Positions 1 through 6,047 of a DNA stretch of 12,179 nt are shown here, piece by piece (position 1 is the first letter of the stretch; each line of letters begins with the position of its first letter). The stretch comes from Kangiellaceae bacterium (lineage in GTDB: Bacteria > Pseudomonadota > Gammaproteobacteria > Enterobacterales > Kangiellaceae), in the NCBI GenBank assembly GCA_030148365.1, contig JASBTO010000113.1, forward strand, positions 1 to 12,179, written 5' to 3'. Made by a program: the position numbers and the translations under genes. The notes beneath the pieces are model-generated. The model was not told the DNA's origin. It saw only the letters and a program-made list of their open reading frames with translations, and ran no database searches.

Positions 1-687
1 CGCCAGCAGCATGCCGAGGCCCACCGCCGATTTTACGGCGCCGGCACGGGCCGCGCCCGCCTCGGTAATGCCAAGGTGCAGGGGGTTGTCGATTTGCGCC
101 GCCAGAATCCGGTACGCCGAGACTGTCATATAGACATTGGAGGCTTTCAGGCTGACCTTGTAATCGCGAAAATTCAATCGCTCGAGAATTTCAATATGAC
201 GCAGGGCCGATTCCACCAGGGCTTCAGGGGTCGGCTCGCCGTATTTTTCCTGCAGGTCCTTTTCCAGGGAGCCGGCATTGACGCCGATACGGATCGGAAT
301 ACCTTTTTCCGCCGCAGTATCCACCACCGCCCGAACGCGGTCTTCCCGGCCGATATTGCCCGGATTGATGCGCAAACAGTCCACGCCGTAATCCGCGACC
401 TTCAGTGCAATGCGGTGATCAAAATGAATATCCGCGACCAGGGGCACCGGGCTCTGCTTCTTGATCTCGCGGAAAGCTTCCGCGGCATCCATGGTGGGCA
501 CGGATACCCGGACAATATCGGCGCCGGTATCAGCCAGCGCCCGTATCTGGGCGACAGTGGCGTCAACATCGCAGGTTTCGGTGTTGGTCATGCTCTGTAC
601 GGCGATTGGCGCATCGCCACCCACGGGTACGTTACCGACCATGATTTGGCGGCTTTTGCGGCGCTGGATCCAGGATTCGGGGTTCAT
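1..687 (-). CDS. ispG: 4-hydroxy-3-methylbut-2-enyl diphosphate synthase (flavodoxin-dependent), N-terminal 229 codons
   Basis: IspG converts 2-C-methyl-D-erythritol 2,4-cyclodiphosphate to HMBPP in the MEP isoprenoid pathway, using a [4Fe-4S] cluster in the cytosol. The window edge removes the C-terminal part, including the cluster-binding cysteines (family length about 370 residues), so only the TIM-barrel domain is visible. My reverse-strand translation follows the E. coli protein closely: IQRRKS and VGNVPVG near the start, then AVQSMTNT, DIVRVSVPTMDAAEAF, VADIHFD, CLRINPGNIG, IRIGVNAGSLEKDLQEKYGE and LGITEAG. The ATG at 685-687 lies 7 bases after the rodZ stop and gives the usual N-terminus; a weak GAG-type ribosome site overlaps the end of rodZ. 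It closes the rlmN-pilF-rodZ-ispG run, a conserved order in gammaproteobacteria where hisS usually follows. No frame break is seen. Confidence 0.97.
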   Translation of the reverse strand, partial: MNPESWIQRRKSRQIMVGNVPVGGDAPIAVQSMTNTETCDVDATVAQIRALADTGADIVRVSVPTMDAAEAFREIKKQSPVPLVADIHFDHRIALKVADYGVDCLRINPGNIGREDRVRAVVDTAAEKGIPIRIGVNAGSLEKDLQEKYGEPTPEALVESALRHIEILERLNFRDYKVSLKASNVYMTVSAYRILAAQIDNPLHLGITEAGAARAGAVKSAVGLGMLLA

Positions 688-694
688 CAAATTA

Positions 695-1288
695 CTACTC
701 GGGTGTCGTGAAAGTCAGAGGCTCTCCGGCCTTCGTCTTTTCTGTTGGAGTCATTGCGGGGTCAGGAGTTTCACTGGCGTTGACCGGAACGCCGGACCGG
801 GCCGGTACCCTCGCCCCCTGCTCGCCCGTCGGAATCGAGGCTGCCGGGTCGCTGCTGCCGGCATCTCCGAGCCAGGCCAGGGCGCCTGCGTCACGGGAGA
901 GCCAGAAACCCACCACTGCCATGAGGGTAGCGAGGGCCAGTATGATCAGGGGTTTCTGACTGGCTCGTGGACGGGTTGTATCGCGCTCTCGGGTGTCCTG
1001 GATCAGATTTTCGCCGTCCGCCAGGCCCCGTTGTGCTGCCAGCGCGTCAAAGCGCTCGACAACTTCCGCGCCCGGCACCCGCATCAGTGCGGCATAGGAT
1101 TTCAGATAGCCCCGGTAGAAAACAAGCGGGGTATGGGGCTCGAAGTTATCCGCTTCGATCTCACGGATTTTCTGGGCGGTGAGCTTCAAACGCCCGGCGA
1201 CCTGCTCCACGGTCAGACCGTTCGCTTGCCGCTTTGCGGCCAGGCAAGCGCCGGGGCCTGACTCGATGTCGGTTACCGTATCAGCCAT
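695..1288 (-). CDS. rodZ: Short RodZ-type protein: N-terminal HTH and one membrane segment, no DUF4115 domain
   Basis: RodZ links the MreB cytoskeleton to the elongation machinery through an N-terminal helix-turn-helix fold, one membrane helix and a periplasmic beta domain. Here (197 residues) the cytoplasmic part at about 10-85 shows the family pattern: GLTVEQVAGRLKL (24-36), IREIEADNFE (41-50), then YRGYLKSYA (58-66). One hydrophobic segment follows at about 113-130. The remaining 67 residues are rich in Pro, Ala, Ser, Thr and Gly with no recognisable fold. E. coli RodZ is 337 residues, so the periplasmic DUF4115 domain is missing. The ATG lies 2 bases past the pilF stop, and ispG starts 7 bases after the rodZ stop, leaving no room for a frameshifted remainder. 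Position before ispG is the normal rodZ locus. The cytoplasmic part should still bind MreB (inference); the family call is firm. Confidence 0.9.
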   Translation of the reverse strand: MADTVTDIESGPGACLAAKRQANGLTVEQVAGRLKLTAQKIREIEADNFEPHTPLVFYRGYLKSYAALMRVPGAEVVERFDALAAQRGLADGENLIQDTRERDTTRPRASQKPLIILALATLMAVVGFWLSRDAGALAWLGDAGSSDPAASIPTGEQGARVPARSGVPVNASETPDPAMTPTEKTKAGEPLTFTTPE

Positions 1289-1290
1289 GG

Positions 1291-2085
1291 CTACTTCAGC
1301 TTGTAGTAGAGCGCGGTTTCTTCGGAATCGGGATACATGCGCTCAAGCTTGAGGGCATAGTTGGCCATCGCGTCACGACTGCCGAGAGTTTGTGCGATCC
1401 GGAAACCCAGCCACAGGGAGCGCGGCGTATGGCGGGCCACCCGCTCATAACGCAGTAAATAGGCTTCACTGCGCTCGGGCCGGCCATTCACGAATTCGAT
1501 GTCGGACATTTCCAGCAGCGCCCCGGGCAGGCGGGGGTTGAAAGTCAGCGCCTTGCGCAGATAACGGGTTGCCTTGGCTTCATCGCCGGCGTCCCGGGCA
1601 CACTTGCCGGCATTTTCATAGGTGACGCCAACGAGCGCGTAGGTCGGGGACTCTGCGGCAGACAGGAATAGCTTCTCGGCTTCCGGATACCGGCCCTGCC
1701 GGCACAGAAACGCACCATAGGCATTCTGGTAGTCGGCATTGGTCGGATTGACCGCCAGGGCCCGCTTGTAGAAGCTTTCCGCCTTGTCGAATTCGCGCAC
1801 CTGCTGGTAGTAATAGCCCATACCGTAAAGTACGTCGCCATTCTTCGGCGCGTATTCATAGGCCTTGTCCAGATTGACCTTGGCCGCCTCCATATTCTGC
1901 CGGCCCAGATACTGCAGGCCGAGAGACAGCCGGGTCATGGCCGCTTTGGTGTTGTCGAATTTCTTTTCCGCGGCCATGGGCGCATTTTCGCTCGTGTAGG
2001 TCGTGGAAGTGGAAGTCGTCGACGTGGTACACGCCACCAGAAGCAGCGACCCTGTCAGGGCCAGCAGGCGATACTTGCGATTCAT
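1291..2085 (-). CDS. pilF: Type IV pilus biogenesis/stability lipoprotein PilF (PilW family), TPR protein
   Basis: PilF is the outer-membrane pilotin that delivers the secretin PilQ to the outer membrane and supports its multimerisation for type IV pili. The 264-residue product has a lipoprotein signal with lipobox LVAC (16-19), so Cys19 is the lipidated residue; the next residue is Thr, not Asp, which fits outer-membrane sorting. A Ser/Thr-rich linker (20-32) leads into tandem TPR helices from about 47 to the C-terminus, for example ALAVNPTNADYQNAYGAFLC (109-128) and the ALTFNP repeat end. Length is close to the family norm. I chose the ATG at 2083-2085 because its A is shared with the rlmN TGA (TGATG overlap), implying translational coupling; a TTG one codon earlier is an alternative. 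No other pilus genes are visible, as is usual for this locus. Confidence 0.93.
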   Translation of the reverse strand: MNRKYRLLALTGSLLLVACTTSTTSTSTTYTSENAPMAAEKKFDNTKAAMTRLSLGLQYLGRQNMEAAKVNLDKAYEYAPKNGDVLYGMGYYYQQVREFDKAESFYKRALAVNPTNADYQNAYGAFLCRQGRYPEAEKLFLSAAESPTYALVGVTYENAGKCARDAGDEAKATRYLRKALTFNPRLPGALLEMSDIEFVNGRPERSEAYLLRYERVARHTPRSLWLGFRIAQTLGSRDAMANYALKLERMYPDSEETALYYKLK

Positions 2086-3194
2086 CAATGTGTAACCATC
2101 CCAATTTCAATAAGTTTGCGTTGTTTTCGTTTGGTTTTATCGTTGACCTGGCCAACCAGTTGTCCGCAAGCCGCGTCGATATCATCCCCCCGGGTCTTGC
2201 GAGTCATCACAATATAACCCTTGTTTATCAGAATTTGTGCAAACTTTTCAATGGTTTCGTGACTGGAGCACACATATTGGGTGTTCGGGAACGGATTAAA
2301 CGGGATCAGATTGATCTTGCAGGGCACGTTGGTCAACAGCCGCGCCAGTTCCCGGGCATGGTGCGGTCGGTCGTTTACCCCGTCAAGCATCACATATTCG
2401 ATGGTCACCTTCTTGGCGGCCGCCGACTTGTCGAGATAGTTGCGGACACTGTCCAGCAACACCTTGATCGGATACTTCTTGTTGATGGGCACCAGTTGGT
2501 CCCGTAACTCGTCGTTGGGGGCATGCAGTGACAGGGCCAGGGCCACGTCGATCTGCTCACCAAGCCGGTCCAGCGCCGGCACCACGCCGGATGTACTCAG
2601 GGTAACCCGCCGCTTGGAGAGGCCGTAGGCATTGTCATCCAGCATGATGGACATGGCCTTGACCACATTGTCGAAATTGGCGAGGGGCTCACCCATGCCC
2701 ATCATCACCACATTGCTGACCACCCGCTCTTCGGAATTATTCTTGATGCCGAGCGCCCGGACAGCATGCCAGACCTGGCCGATGATCTCGGCAACGGAGA
2801 GATTACGATTGAAGCCCTGCTGGGCCGTCGAGCAGAAGCTGCAGTCCAGCGCACAGCCCACCTGAGAGGAGACGCACAGGGTGCCGCGATTGGCTTCCGG
2901 GATAAACACCGCTTCAACAGCCTGGCCACCGTCCAGGCGCAGCGCCCACTTGCAGGTACCATCGCTGGATAATTGTTCGGTAATGACTTCCGGACCGCGG
3001 ATCTCCGCGACTTCCTTGAGTCTGGCGCGCAGGGATTTGCTGATATTGGTCATGGCGTCGAAATCGTCGATTCCGAGCTGATGAACCCACTTGATAACCT
3101 GCTGCGCGCGGAAAGGTTTCTCGCCAAGCTGGGCGAAAAACTCTGCCATGTCGTCGCGTGTCAGGTTGAGTAAATTAACCTTCTGATTACTCAT
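2085..3194 (-). CDS. rlmN: Dual-specificity 23S rRNA (A2503-C2)/tRNA (A37-C2) methyltransferase RlmN
   Basis: RlmN is a radical-SAM enzyme that methylates C2 of A2503 in 23S rRNA and A37 in a subset of tRNAs, aiding translational fidelity. The 369-residue product carries the radical-SAM triad C114-xxx-C118-xx-C121 within GCALDCSFCSTAQQGFNRNL. It also has the two mechanistic cysteines of the family: C107 (TLCVSS) and C343 (DIDAACGQL). Other family blocks are VVMMGMGEPL, RRVTLSTSGVVP, ALSLHAPND, LVPINKKYP and NLIPFNPFP. I chose the ATG at 3192-3194 because an AAAGG ribosome site sits 8 bases upstream and the protein then starts MSNQKVNLL, as in relatives. An ATG 33 bases earlier lacks a good ribosome site. 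The stop overlaps the pilF start. No key residue is missing. Confidence 0.97.
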   Translation of the reverse strand: MSNQKVNLLNLTRDDMAEFFAQLGEKPFRAQQVIKWVHQLGIDDFDAMTNISKSLRARLKEVAEIRGPEVITEQLSSDGTCKWALRLDGGQAVEAVFIPEANRGTLCVSSQVGCALDCSFCSTAQQGFNRNLSVAEIIGQVWHAVRALGIKNNSEERVVSNVVMMGMGEPLANFDNVVKAMSIMLDDNAYGLSKRRVTLSTSGVVPALDRLGEQIDVALALSLHAPNDELRDQLVPINKKYPIKVLLDSVRNYLDKSAAAKKVTIEYVMLDGVNDRPHHARELARLLTNVPCKINLIPFNPFPNTQYVCSSHETIEKFAQILINKGYIVMTRKTRGDDIDAACGQLVGQVNDKTKRKQRKLIEIGMVTH

Positions 3195-3238
3195 TAGAAT
3201 ACCTTTAAGCGTAGTGTCGGTTGTCATTCAATTTTTCA

Positions 3239-3290
3239 GGACCCCAATGACAGGAGGGTCCGGGTCCGGTTGCGGCCAGGCCGCAACCGG
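3239..3290 (-). repeat. Tandem inverted repeats between ndk and rlmN
   Basis: A perfect 12-base inverted repeat (3266-3277 and 3279-3290, sequence CCGGTTGCGGCC and its complement) with a single central base begins 15 bases after the ndk stop. It would fold into a GC-rich hairpin of about 10 pairs. Just downstream in the transcript, GGACCC and GGGTCC (3239-3244/3257-3262) can form a second, smaller hairpin. Neither is followed by a run of U on either strand, so this is not a canonical intrinsic terminator. A protective 3' end for ndk mRNA, a Rho-assisted terminator or a processing site are the likely roles (inference). Confidence 0.6.
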
Positions 3291-3304
3291 GTCGAGCCAG
3301 TGGC

Positions 3305-3736
3305 CTAGCGGGTGCGGCCGCAAATCTCTTCGGCACCGAAGAAATAGGCGATTTCCCGCTCGGCGGACTCTGGGCTGTCGGAGCCGTGGACGGCGTTTTC
3401 GTCAACAGTCTGAGCATAGTCAGCCCGGAGAGTTCCCCGCAGGGCGTCAGCCGGATTGGTTGCGCCCATGATTTCGCGGTTGGCCTTGATGGCGTTTTCG
3501 CCTTCGAGAACCTGGACCATGACCGGACCGGAGGTCATGAATTCCACCAGTGCGCCAAAGAAGGGCCGCTCCTTGTGTTCCGCATAGAAGCCTTCCGCCT
3601 GCTCGCGGCTCAGGTGCAGCATCTTGGCCGCGACAATGCGCAGGCCGGCGCGCTCAAAACGGGTGTAAATCTCACCGATAACATTCTTGGCGACGGCATC
3701 GGGCTTGACGATGGAAAAGGTTTTTTCTAGGGCCAT
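3305..3736 (-). CDS. ndk: Nucleoside diphosphate kinase
   Basis: Ndk transfers the gamma-phosphate of ATP to other (d)NDPs through a phosphohistidine intermediate, balancing NTP and dNTP pools in the cytosol. The 143-residue length is exactly typical of bacterial Ndk. The nucleotide site begins with FSIVKPDA (7-14). The active-site motif NAVHGSDS (114-121) contains catalytic His117, and the family segments HKERPFF (54-60) and MGATNPADA (90-98) are intact. The ATG at 3734-3736 follows a GGAG ribosome site with about 7 bases of spacing. It appears to be its own transcription unit: a promoter-like sequence and a terminator-like hairpin lie upstream, and a large hairpin follows its stop. The ndk-rlmN-pilF-rodZ-ispG order is conserved in Pseudomonas-type genomes. 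Confidence 0.98.
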   Translation of the reverse strand: MALEKTFSIVKPDAVAKNVIGEIYTRFERAGLRIVAAKMLHLSREQAEGFYAEHKERPFFGALVEFMTSGPVMVQVLEGENAIKANREIMGATNPADALRGTLRADYAQTVDENAVHGSDSPESAEREIAYFFGAEEICGRTR

Positions 3737-3769
3737 TTCGGACTCCGGATTATGGCGTGTTTAGTTGGT

Positions 3770-3798
3770 AAAAAACCCGGAATTGCCGTGGATCCGGG
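3770..3798 (-). terminator. Terminator-like hairpin with T6 tract in the ndk leader (possible attenuator)
   Basis: On the minus strand CCCGGA and TCCGGG form a 6-pair stem with an 11-base loop, immediately followed by six T. This has the shape of a short Rho-independent terminator. It lies about 34 bases upstream of the ndk ATG but downstream of the best promoter match (3857-3885). It could end transcripts of the que/oxygenase unit, attenuate ndk, or both. The stem is short, so efficiency is uncertain. Confidence 0.5.
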
Positions 3799-3856
3799 CG
3801 CTTACGACCCTGATCCCGCGGTAATATCCAGGCTACCGTGAAATTTGAAGCGGCTC

Positions 3857-3885
3857 ATTATACCCGCTTGCAGGGCCTTTGCCCA
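3857..3885 (-). promoter_or_regulatory. Putative sigma-70 promoter for ndk
   Basis: A perfect TATAAT -10 box lies at 3857-3862 on the minus strand. Exactly 17 bases upstream is TGGGCA at 3880-3885, matching four of six positions of TTGACA. Transcription would start near 3850, giving ndk a leader of about 114 bases that contains the terminator-like hairpin. It sits in the gap between the oxygenase gene and ndk, where a promoter is expected. Confidence 0.55.
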
Positions 3886-3921
3886 CAGCGGTGAAAGGCC
3901 CCCGGCGTTTCTGTGCCGGGG
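3873..3921 (-). repeat. Two adjoining hairpins after the oxygenase gene
   Basis: Two perfect inverted repeats follow the oxygenase stop. The first is a 7-pair stem with an 8-base loop (CCCCGGC/GCCGGGG, 3900-3906 and 3915-3921). The second is an 8-pair stem with a 13-base loop (GGGCCTTT/AAAGGCCC, 3873-3880 and 3894-3901). They share two bases, so they compete slightly. No U-run follows either one. They may mark the 3' end of the oxygenase mRNA; the second straddles the proposed ndk -35 box. Confidence 0.45.
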
Positions 3922-3922
3922 T

Positions 3923-4519
3923 CTAGCGGAAAGGCGGTCCGCCCACCCAGGACACCAGGGACATCCGGGTGCCTTCGGTGACCGCACTGACCCGATGTGC
4001 CAAAAAGGACGGGAAAACGACCAGGGAACCCTGTTTGCGGGGCACGTCGATGTCATTGGCAAAGAACTCCAGACCGCCACCCGCATACTCCGACTCATCG
4101 CTCAGTTGCACGGACAGGCTCAGTTTGCGGGTCGACGTCCGGCCCGTGCCCAGATCCACATGCCAGTCATAATGTCCGGACGGCGCCGGGTACTTGGCAA
4201 TCTGGAAACCTTCGTAAAAGCCGGACAGATCGAAGTGGTAGTACTTGGCGTTGAACTGCTCCAACGCGGCTTCCAGCTTGTCGAACACCCAACTGTTATT
4301 CGCATCGGGGCCGGCAAAATTGATCCTGGAGTCCCGCACTGCATCCAGCTTGCCCTGGGTGCCGGTACCCGCCGTGTACAGCGGCATCTGTTCGACCAGT
4401 GCCCGGATCCGGTCGCATTCACCGGGCGTGAAATAACCGGGAATATAGCCAATCAGTGCGACCGTATCATTGGTCGGGGTGTGAATGTTGCTTTTCAGCA
4501 GTCGGATATTCAATGCCAA
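3923..4519 (-). CDS. 2-oxoglutarate/Fe(II)-dependent oxygenase, prolyl-4-hydroxylase-like fold
   Basis: This 198-residue protein has the metal and co-substrate signature of the 2OG-Fe(II) dioxygenase superfamily: HVD at 120-122 (His120, Asp122), a distal His175 in FLAHRVSAV, and Arg185 ten residues later (TRMSLVSW) for the 2OG carboxylate. The segment GGGLEFF (147-153) before a beta strand and PRKQGSLVVFPSFLAHRV resemble prolyl-4-hydroxylase/PKHD-type enzymes. The family usually hydroxylates a protein or small-molecule carbon using 2OG and O2; the substrate here is unknown. No signal peptide is seen, so it should be cytosolic. The start is a TTG at 4517-4519, supported by a strong GAGGAG ribosome site 8 bases upstream and by the lack of any nearby ATG. 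It lies 54 bases after queC with no terminator between, so co-transcription with queEC is likely. I do not recognise a named gene. Confidence 0.88.
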   Translation of the reverse strand: MALNIRLLKSNIHTPTNDTVALIGYIPGYFTPGECDRIRALVEQMPLYTAGTGTQGKLDAVRDSRINFAGPDANNSWVFDKLEAALEQFNAKYYHFDLSGFYEGFQIAKYPAPSGHYDWHVDLGTGRTSTRKLSLSVQLSDESEYAGGGLEFFANDIDVPRKQGSLVVFPSFLAHRVSAVTEGTRMSLVSWVGGPPFR

Positions 4520-4573
4520 AGCCTGGCTCCTCTTGTTGGTTATCGTACAAGTCGGCGGCGAGGGTAAAAATTG

Positions 4574-5251
4574 TCAGCTATAACGGGTCGGGTCATCTGT
4601 CCCCGCAGCTGCGAAACCCTCGCGACGGATCCGGCAACTGTCACAGACACCGCAAGCCCGACCTTCCGCGTCCGCATTGTAGCAGGACACACTGAGTCCG
4701 TAATCCACCCCCAATTCGAGGCCGCGGCGGATAATTTCGGCCTTGGTCAAATCAATGAGTGGCGCTTCAATGGCGAGCACCTGCCCCTCCACCCCGGCCT
4801 TGGTCGCCAGATTGGCCATGGCTTCGAAAGCCTTGATAAATTCAGGCCGGCAGTCGGGGTAACCGGAATAGTCCACGGCATTGACCCCGATAAAAATGTG
4901 ACTGGCGCCCAGCACTTCCGCCCAGCCCAAAGCAAGGGACAAAAACACCGTATTCCGGGCGGGCACATAGGTGACCGGAATGCCCGTGGTGGGGGCTTCA
5001 GGCACCGGGATTGACGTATCCGTCAGCGCCGAGCCGCCTATCTGCCCAAGGTCCAGCTTCAGCACCAGATGCTCCGCCACGCCGAGGCTTTCACAAATAC
5101 GCCTTGCCGCCGCCACTTCCGCCACGCTGCGCTGGCCGTAGTCAAAGCTGAGGCCATGGCACTCAAACCCCCGCGAATTTGCAATCGCAAGGCTGGTGGC
5201 GGAATCGAGCCCCCCGGAAACCAGGACGACGGCTTTGGCACTGGCAGTCAT
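4574..5251 (-). CDS. queC: 7-cyano-7-deazaguanine (preQ0) synthase QueC
   Basis: QueC uses ATP and ammonia to turn 7-carboxy-7-deazaguanine into preQ0, the precursor of queuosine in tRNA. The 225-residue protein begins with the PP-loop ATP pyrophosphatase motif SGGLDS (12-17). It also has FDYGQRS (36-42), a YVPARNT block (95-101), GVNAVDYSGYPDCRPEF (122-138) and a zinc-binding set of four cysteines, C190, C200, C203 and C206. All are intact and the length is normal. I chose the ATG at 5249-5251 because a strong GGGAGGCG ribosome site precedes it, overlapping the queE stop; a longer form starting 12 codons earlier would run into queE. It acts directly after QueE in the pathway, and the two genes are 11 bases apart. 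Confidence 0.97.
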   Translation of the reverse strand: MTASAKAVVLVSGGLDSATSLAIANSRGFECHGLSFDYGQRSVAEVAAARRICESLGVAEHLVLKLDLGQIGGSALTDTSIPVPEAPTTGIPVTYVPARNTVFLSLALGWAEVLGASHIFIGVNAVDYSGYPDCRPEFIKAFEAMANLATKAGVEGQVLAIEAPLIDLTKAEIIRRGLELGVDYGLSVSCYNADAEGRACGVCDSCRIRREGFAAAGTDDPTRYS

Positions 5252-5262
5252 GAATCGCCTCC

Positions 5263-5904
5263 CTAGTGTCCGGGCTCGTCGTTCCACAGGTACTTGTGGA
5301 TTTGCACTTGCATCCGGACCGGCAAGTTATCCGCCAGGATCCACTCGGCCAGCTGTTTTCCGGAAAGTTGCTCATGACTGGGCGAGAAGAGCACCTCGCA
5401 ACGGCTGTCAATCCTGTGCTGCTCCATGGTCATGCGGGCCCAGTCGTAGTCACGGCGATCACAAATGACAAATTTCACCTGATCACGATCGCCAAGCAGC
5501 GGCAGATTCTCCATCCGGTTGCGAGCCATTTCCATCGAGCCGGGAGTTTTCAGATCCAGCACCTTCACGACCCGGGGATCGACCCCGGAAACATCCATGG
5601 CGCCACTGGTTTCGAGGGAGACTTCGTAGCCCCGATCACAGAGTGCGGACAGCAGTTCAAGGCAGGGTTTCTGGGCCAGGGGCTCGCCGCCGGTGACCGT
5701 AACAAAGCGGGGATCGTAATCGTCCACCTGCGCCAGGATGTCGTCGAGCTCCATATAATGGCCGCCGGTAAAAGCGTAGGCGGTATCGCAATACTGACAG
5801 CGAAGCGGGCATCCGGTGAGGCGAACAAATACCGTCGGCAAGCCGACAGTACGGGTCTCACCCTGCAGGGAATGGAATATCTCGGTTATTCGTAAACGAC
5901 TCAC
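5263..5904 (-). CDS. queE: 7-carboxy-7-deazaguanine synthase QueE (radical SAM)
   Basis: QueE rearranges 6-carboxy-5,6,7,8-tetrahydropterin to 7-carboxy-7-deazaguanine using SAM, a [4Fe-4S] cluster and Mg2+. The 213-residue product has FHSLQGE (10-16), the cluster triad C32-xxx-C36-xx-C39 in GCPLRCQYCDTAYAF, the SAM-binding TGGEP (71-75) and LETSG (97-101). I chose the GTG at 5902-5904 because it gives the usual N-terminus MSRLRITEIF and length. A TTG 60 bases upstream (5962-5964) has no ribosome site and overlaps the likely promoter. The GTG also lacks a strong ribosome site, so the start is less certain than the gene. It follows the Tol-Pal terminator and leads the que unit. The queE-queC placement after cpoB is the same in Pseudomonas. 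Confidence 0.95.
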   Translation of the reverse strand: MSRLRITEIFHSLQGETRTVGLPTVFVRLTGCPLRCQYCDTAYAFTGGHYMELDDILAQVDDYDPRFVTVTGGEPLAQKPCLELLSALCDRGYEVSLETSGAMDVSGVDPRVVKVLDLKTPGSMEMARNRMENLPLLGDRDQVKFVICDRRDYDWARMTMEQHRIDSRCEVLFSPSHEQLSGKQLAEWILADNLPVRMQVQIHKYLWNDEPGH

Positions 5905-5938
5905 GTTGGCGGTCAGGGGCTTACTGGAAAATGCGCCG

Positions 5939-5947
5939 ATCTTAGCA
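5939..5947 (-). promoter_or_regulatory. Possible extended -10 promoter for queE
   Basis: On the minus strand TGC-TAAGAT fits an extended -10 element (TGn followed by four of six TATAAT matches). No good -35 box is visible at 16-18 bases. A promoter is expected here because the tol-pal unit ends in a strong terminator at 6001-6025 just upstream. Transcription would start about 28 bases before the GTG. Confidence 0.35.
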
Positions 5948-6000
5948 GAAGACTGGCCGTACAACAGGGATTTTTAAAGGGGCCGCCGTCAGGCCGGGCA

Positions 6001-6025
6001 AGAAAAAGGCCGCGAGAGCGGCCTT
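6001..6025 (-). terminator. Rho-independent terminator of the tol-pal operon
   Basis: The minus strand has a perfect 8-base inverted repeat, AAGGCCGC/GCGGCCTT, with a TCTC tetraloop (6006-6013 and 6018-6025), running into TTTTTC. A GC-rich stem, tight loop and T-tract 23 bases after the cpoB stop make this a standard intrinsic terminator. It separates the Tol-Pal operon from queE. Confidence 0.9.
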
Positions 6026-6047
6026 GATCAGGAACTTTCGCGTCTGC

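Noticed and set aside
76..711. Plus-strand 211-codon reading frame at the left end
   Set aside because: It is antisense to ispG, whose reverse-strand translation matches the family throughout.
3195..3227. RlmN start at the upstream ATG, adding 11 residues
   Set aside because: The ATG at 3192-3194 has a clear AAAGG site and gives the usual N-terminus; the upstream one does not.
3743..3755. CATAAT as the ndk -10 box, downstream of the leader hairpin
   Set aside because: No -35 match lies at 15-18 bases, and the transcript would start too close to the ATG to include the GGAG ribosome site.
3737..4573. A tRNA gene downstream of queC, as in Pseudomonas
   Set aside because: No cloverleaf-like sequence is visible on either strand around queC, the oxygenase gene or ndk.
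5905..5964. QueE start at the upstream TTG, adding 20 residues
   Set aside because: There is no ribosome site, the added residues do not match the family, and the probable promoter lies within this stretch.
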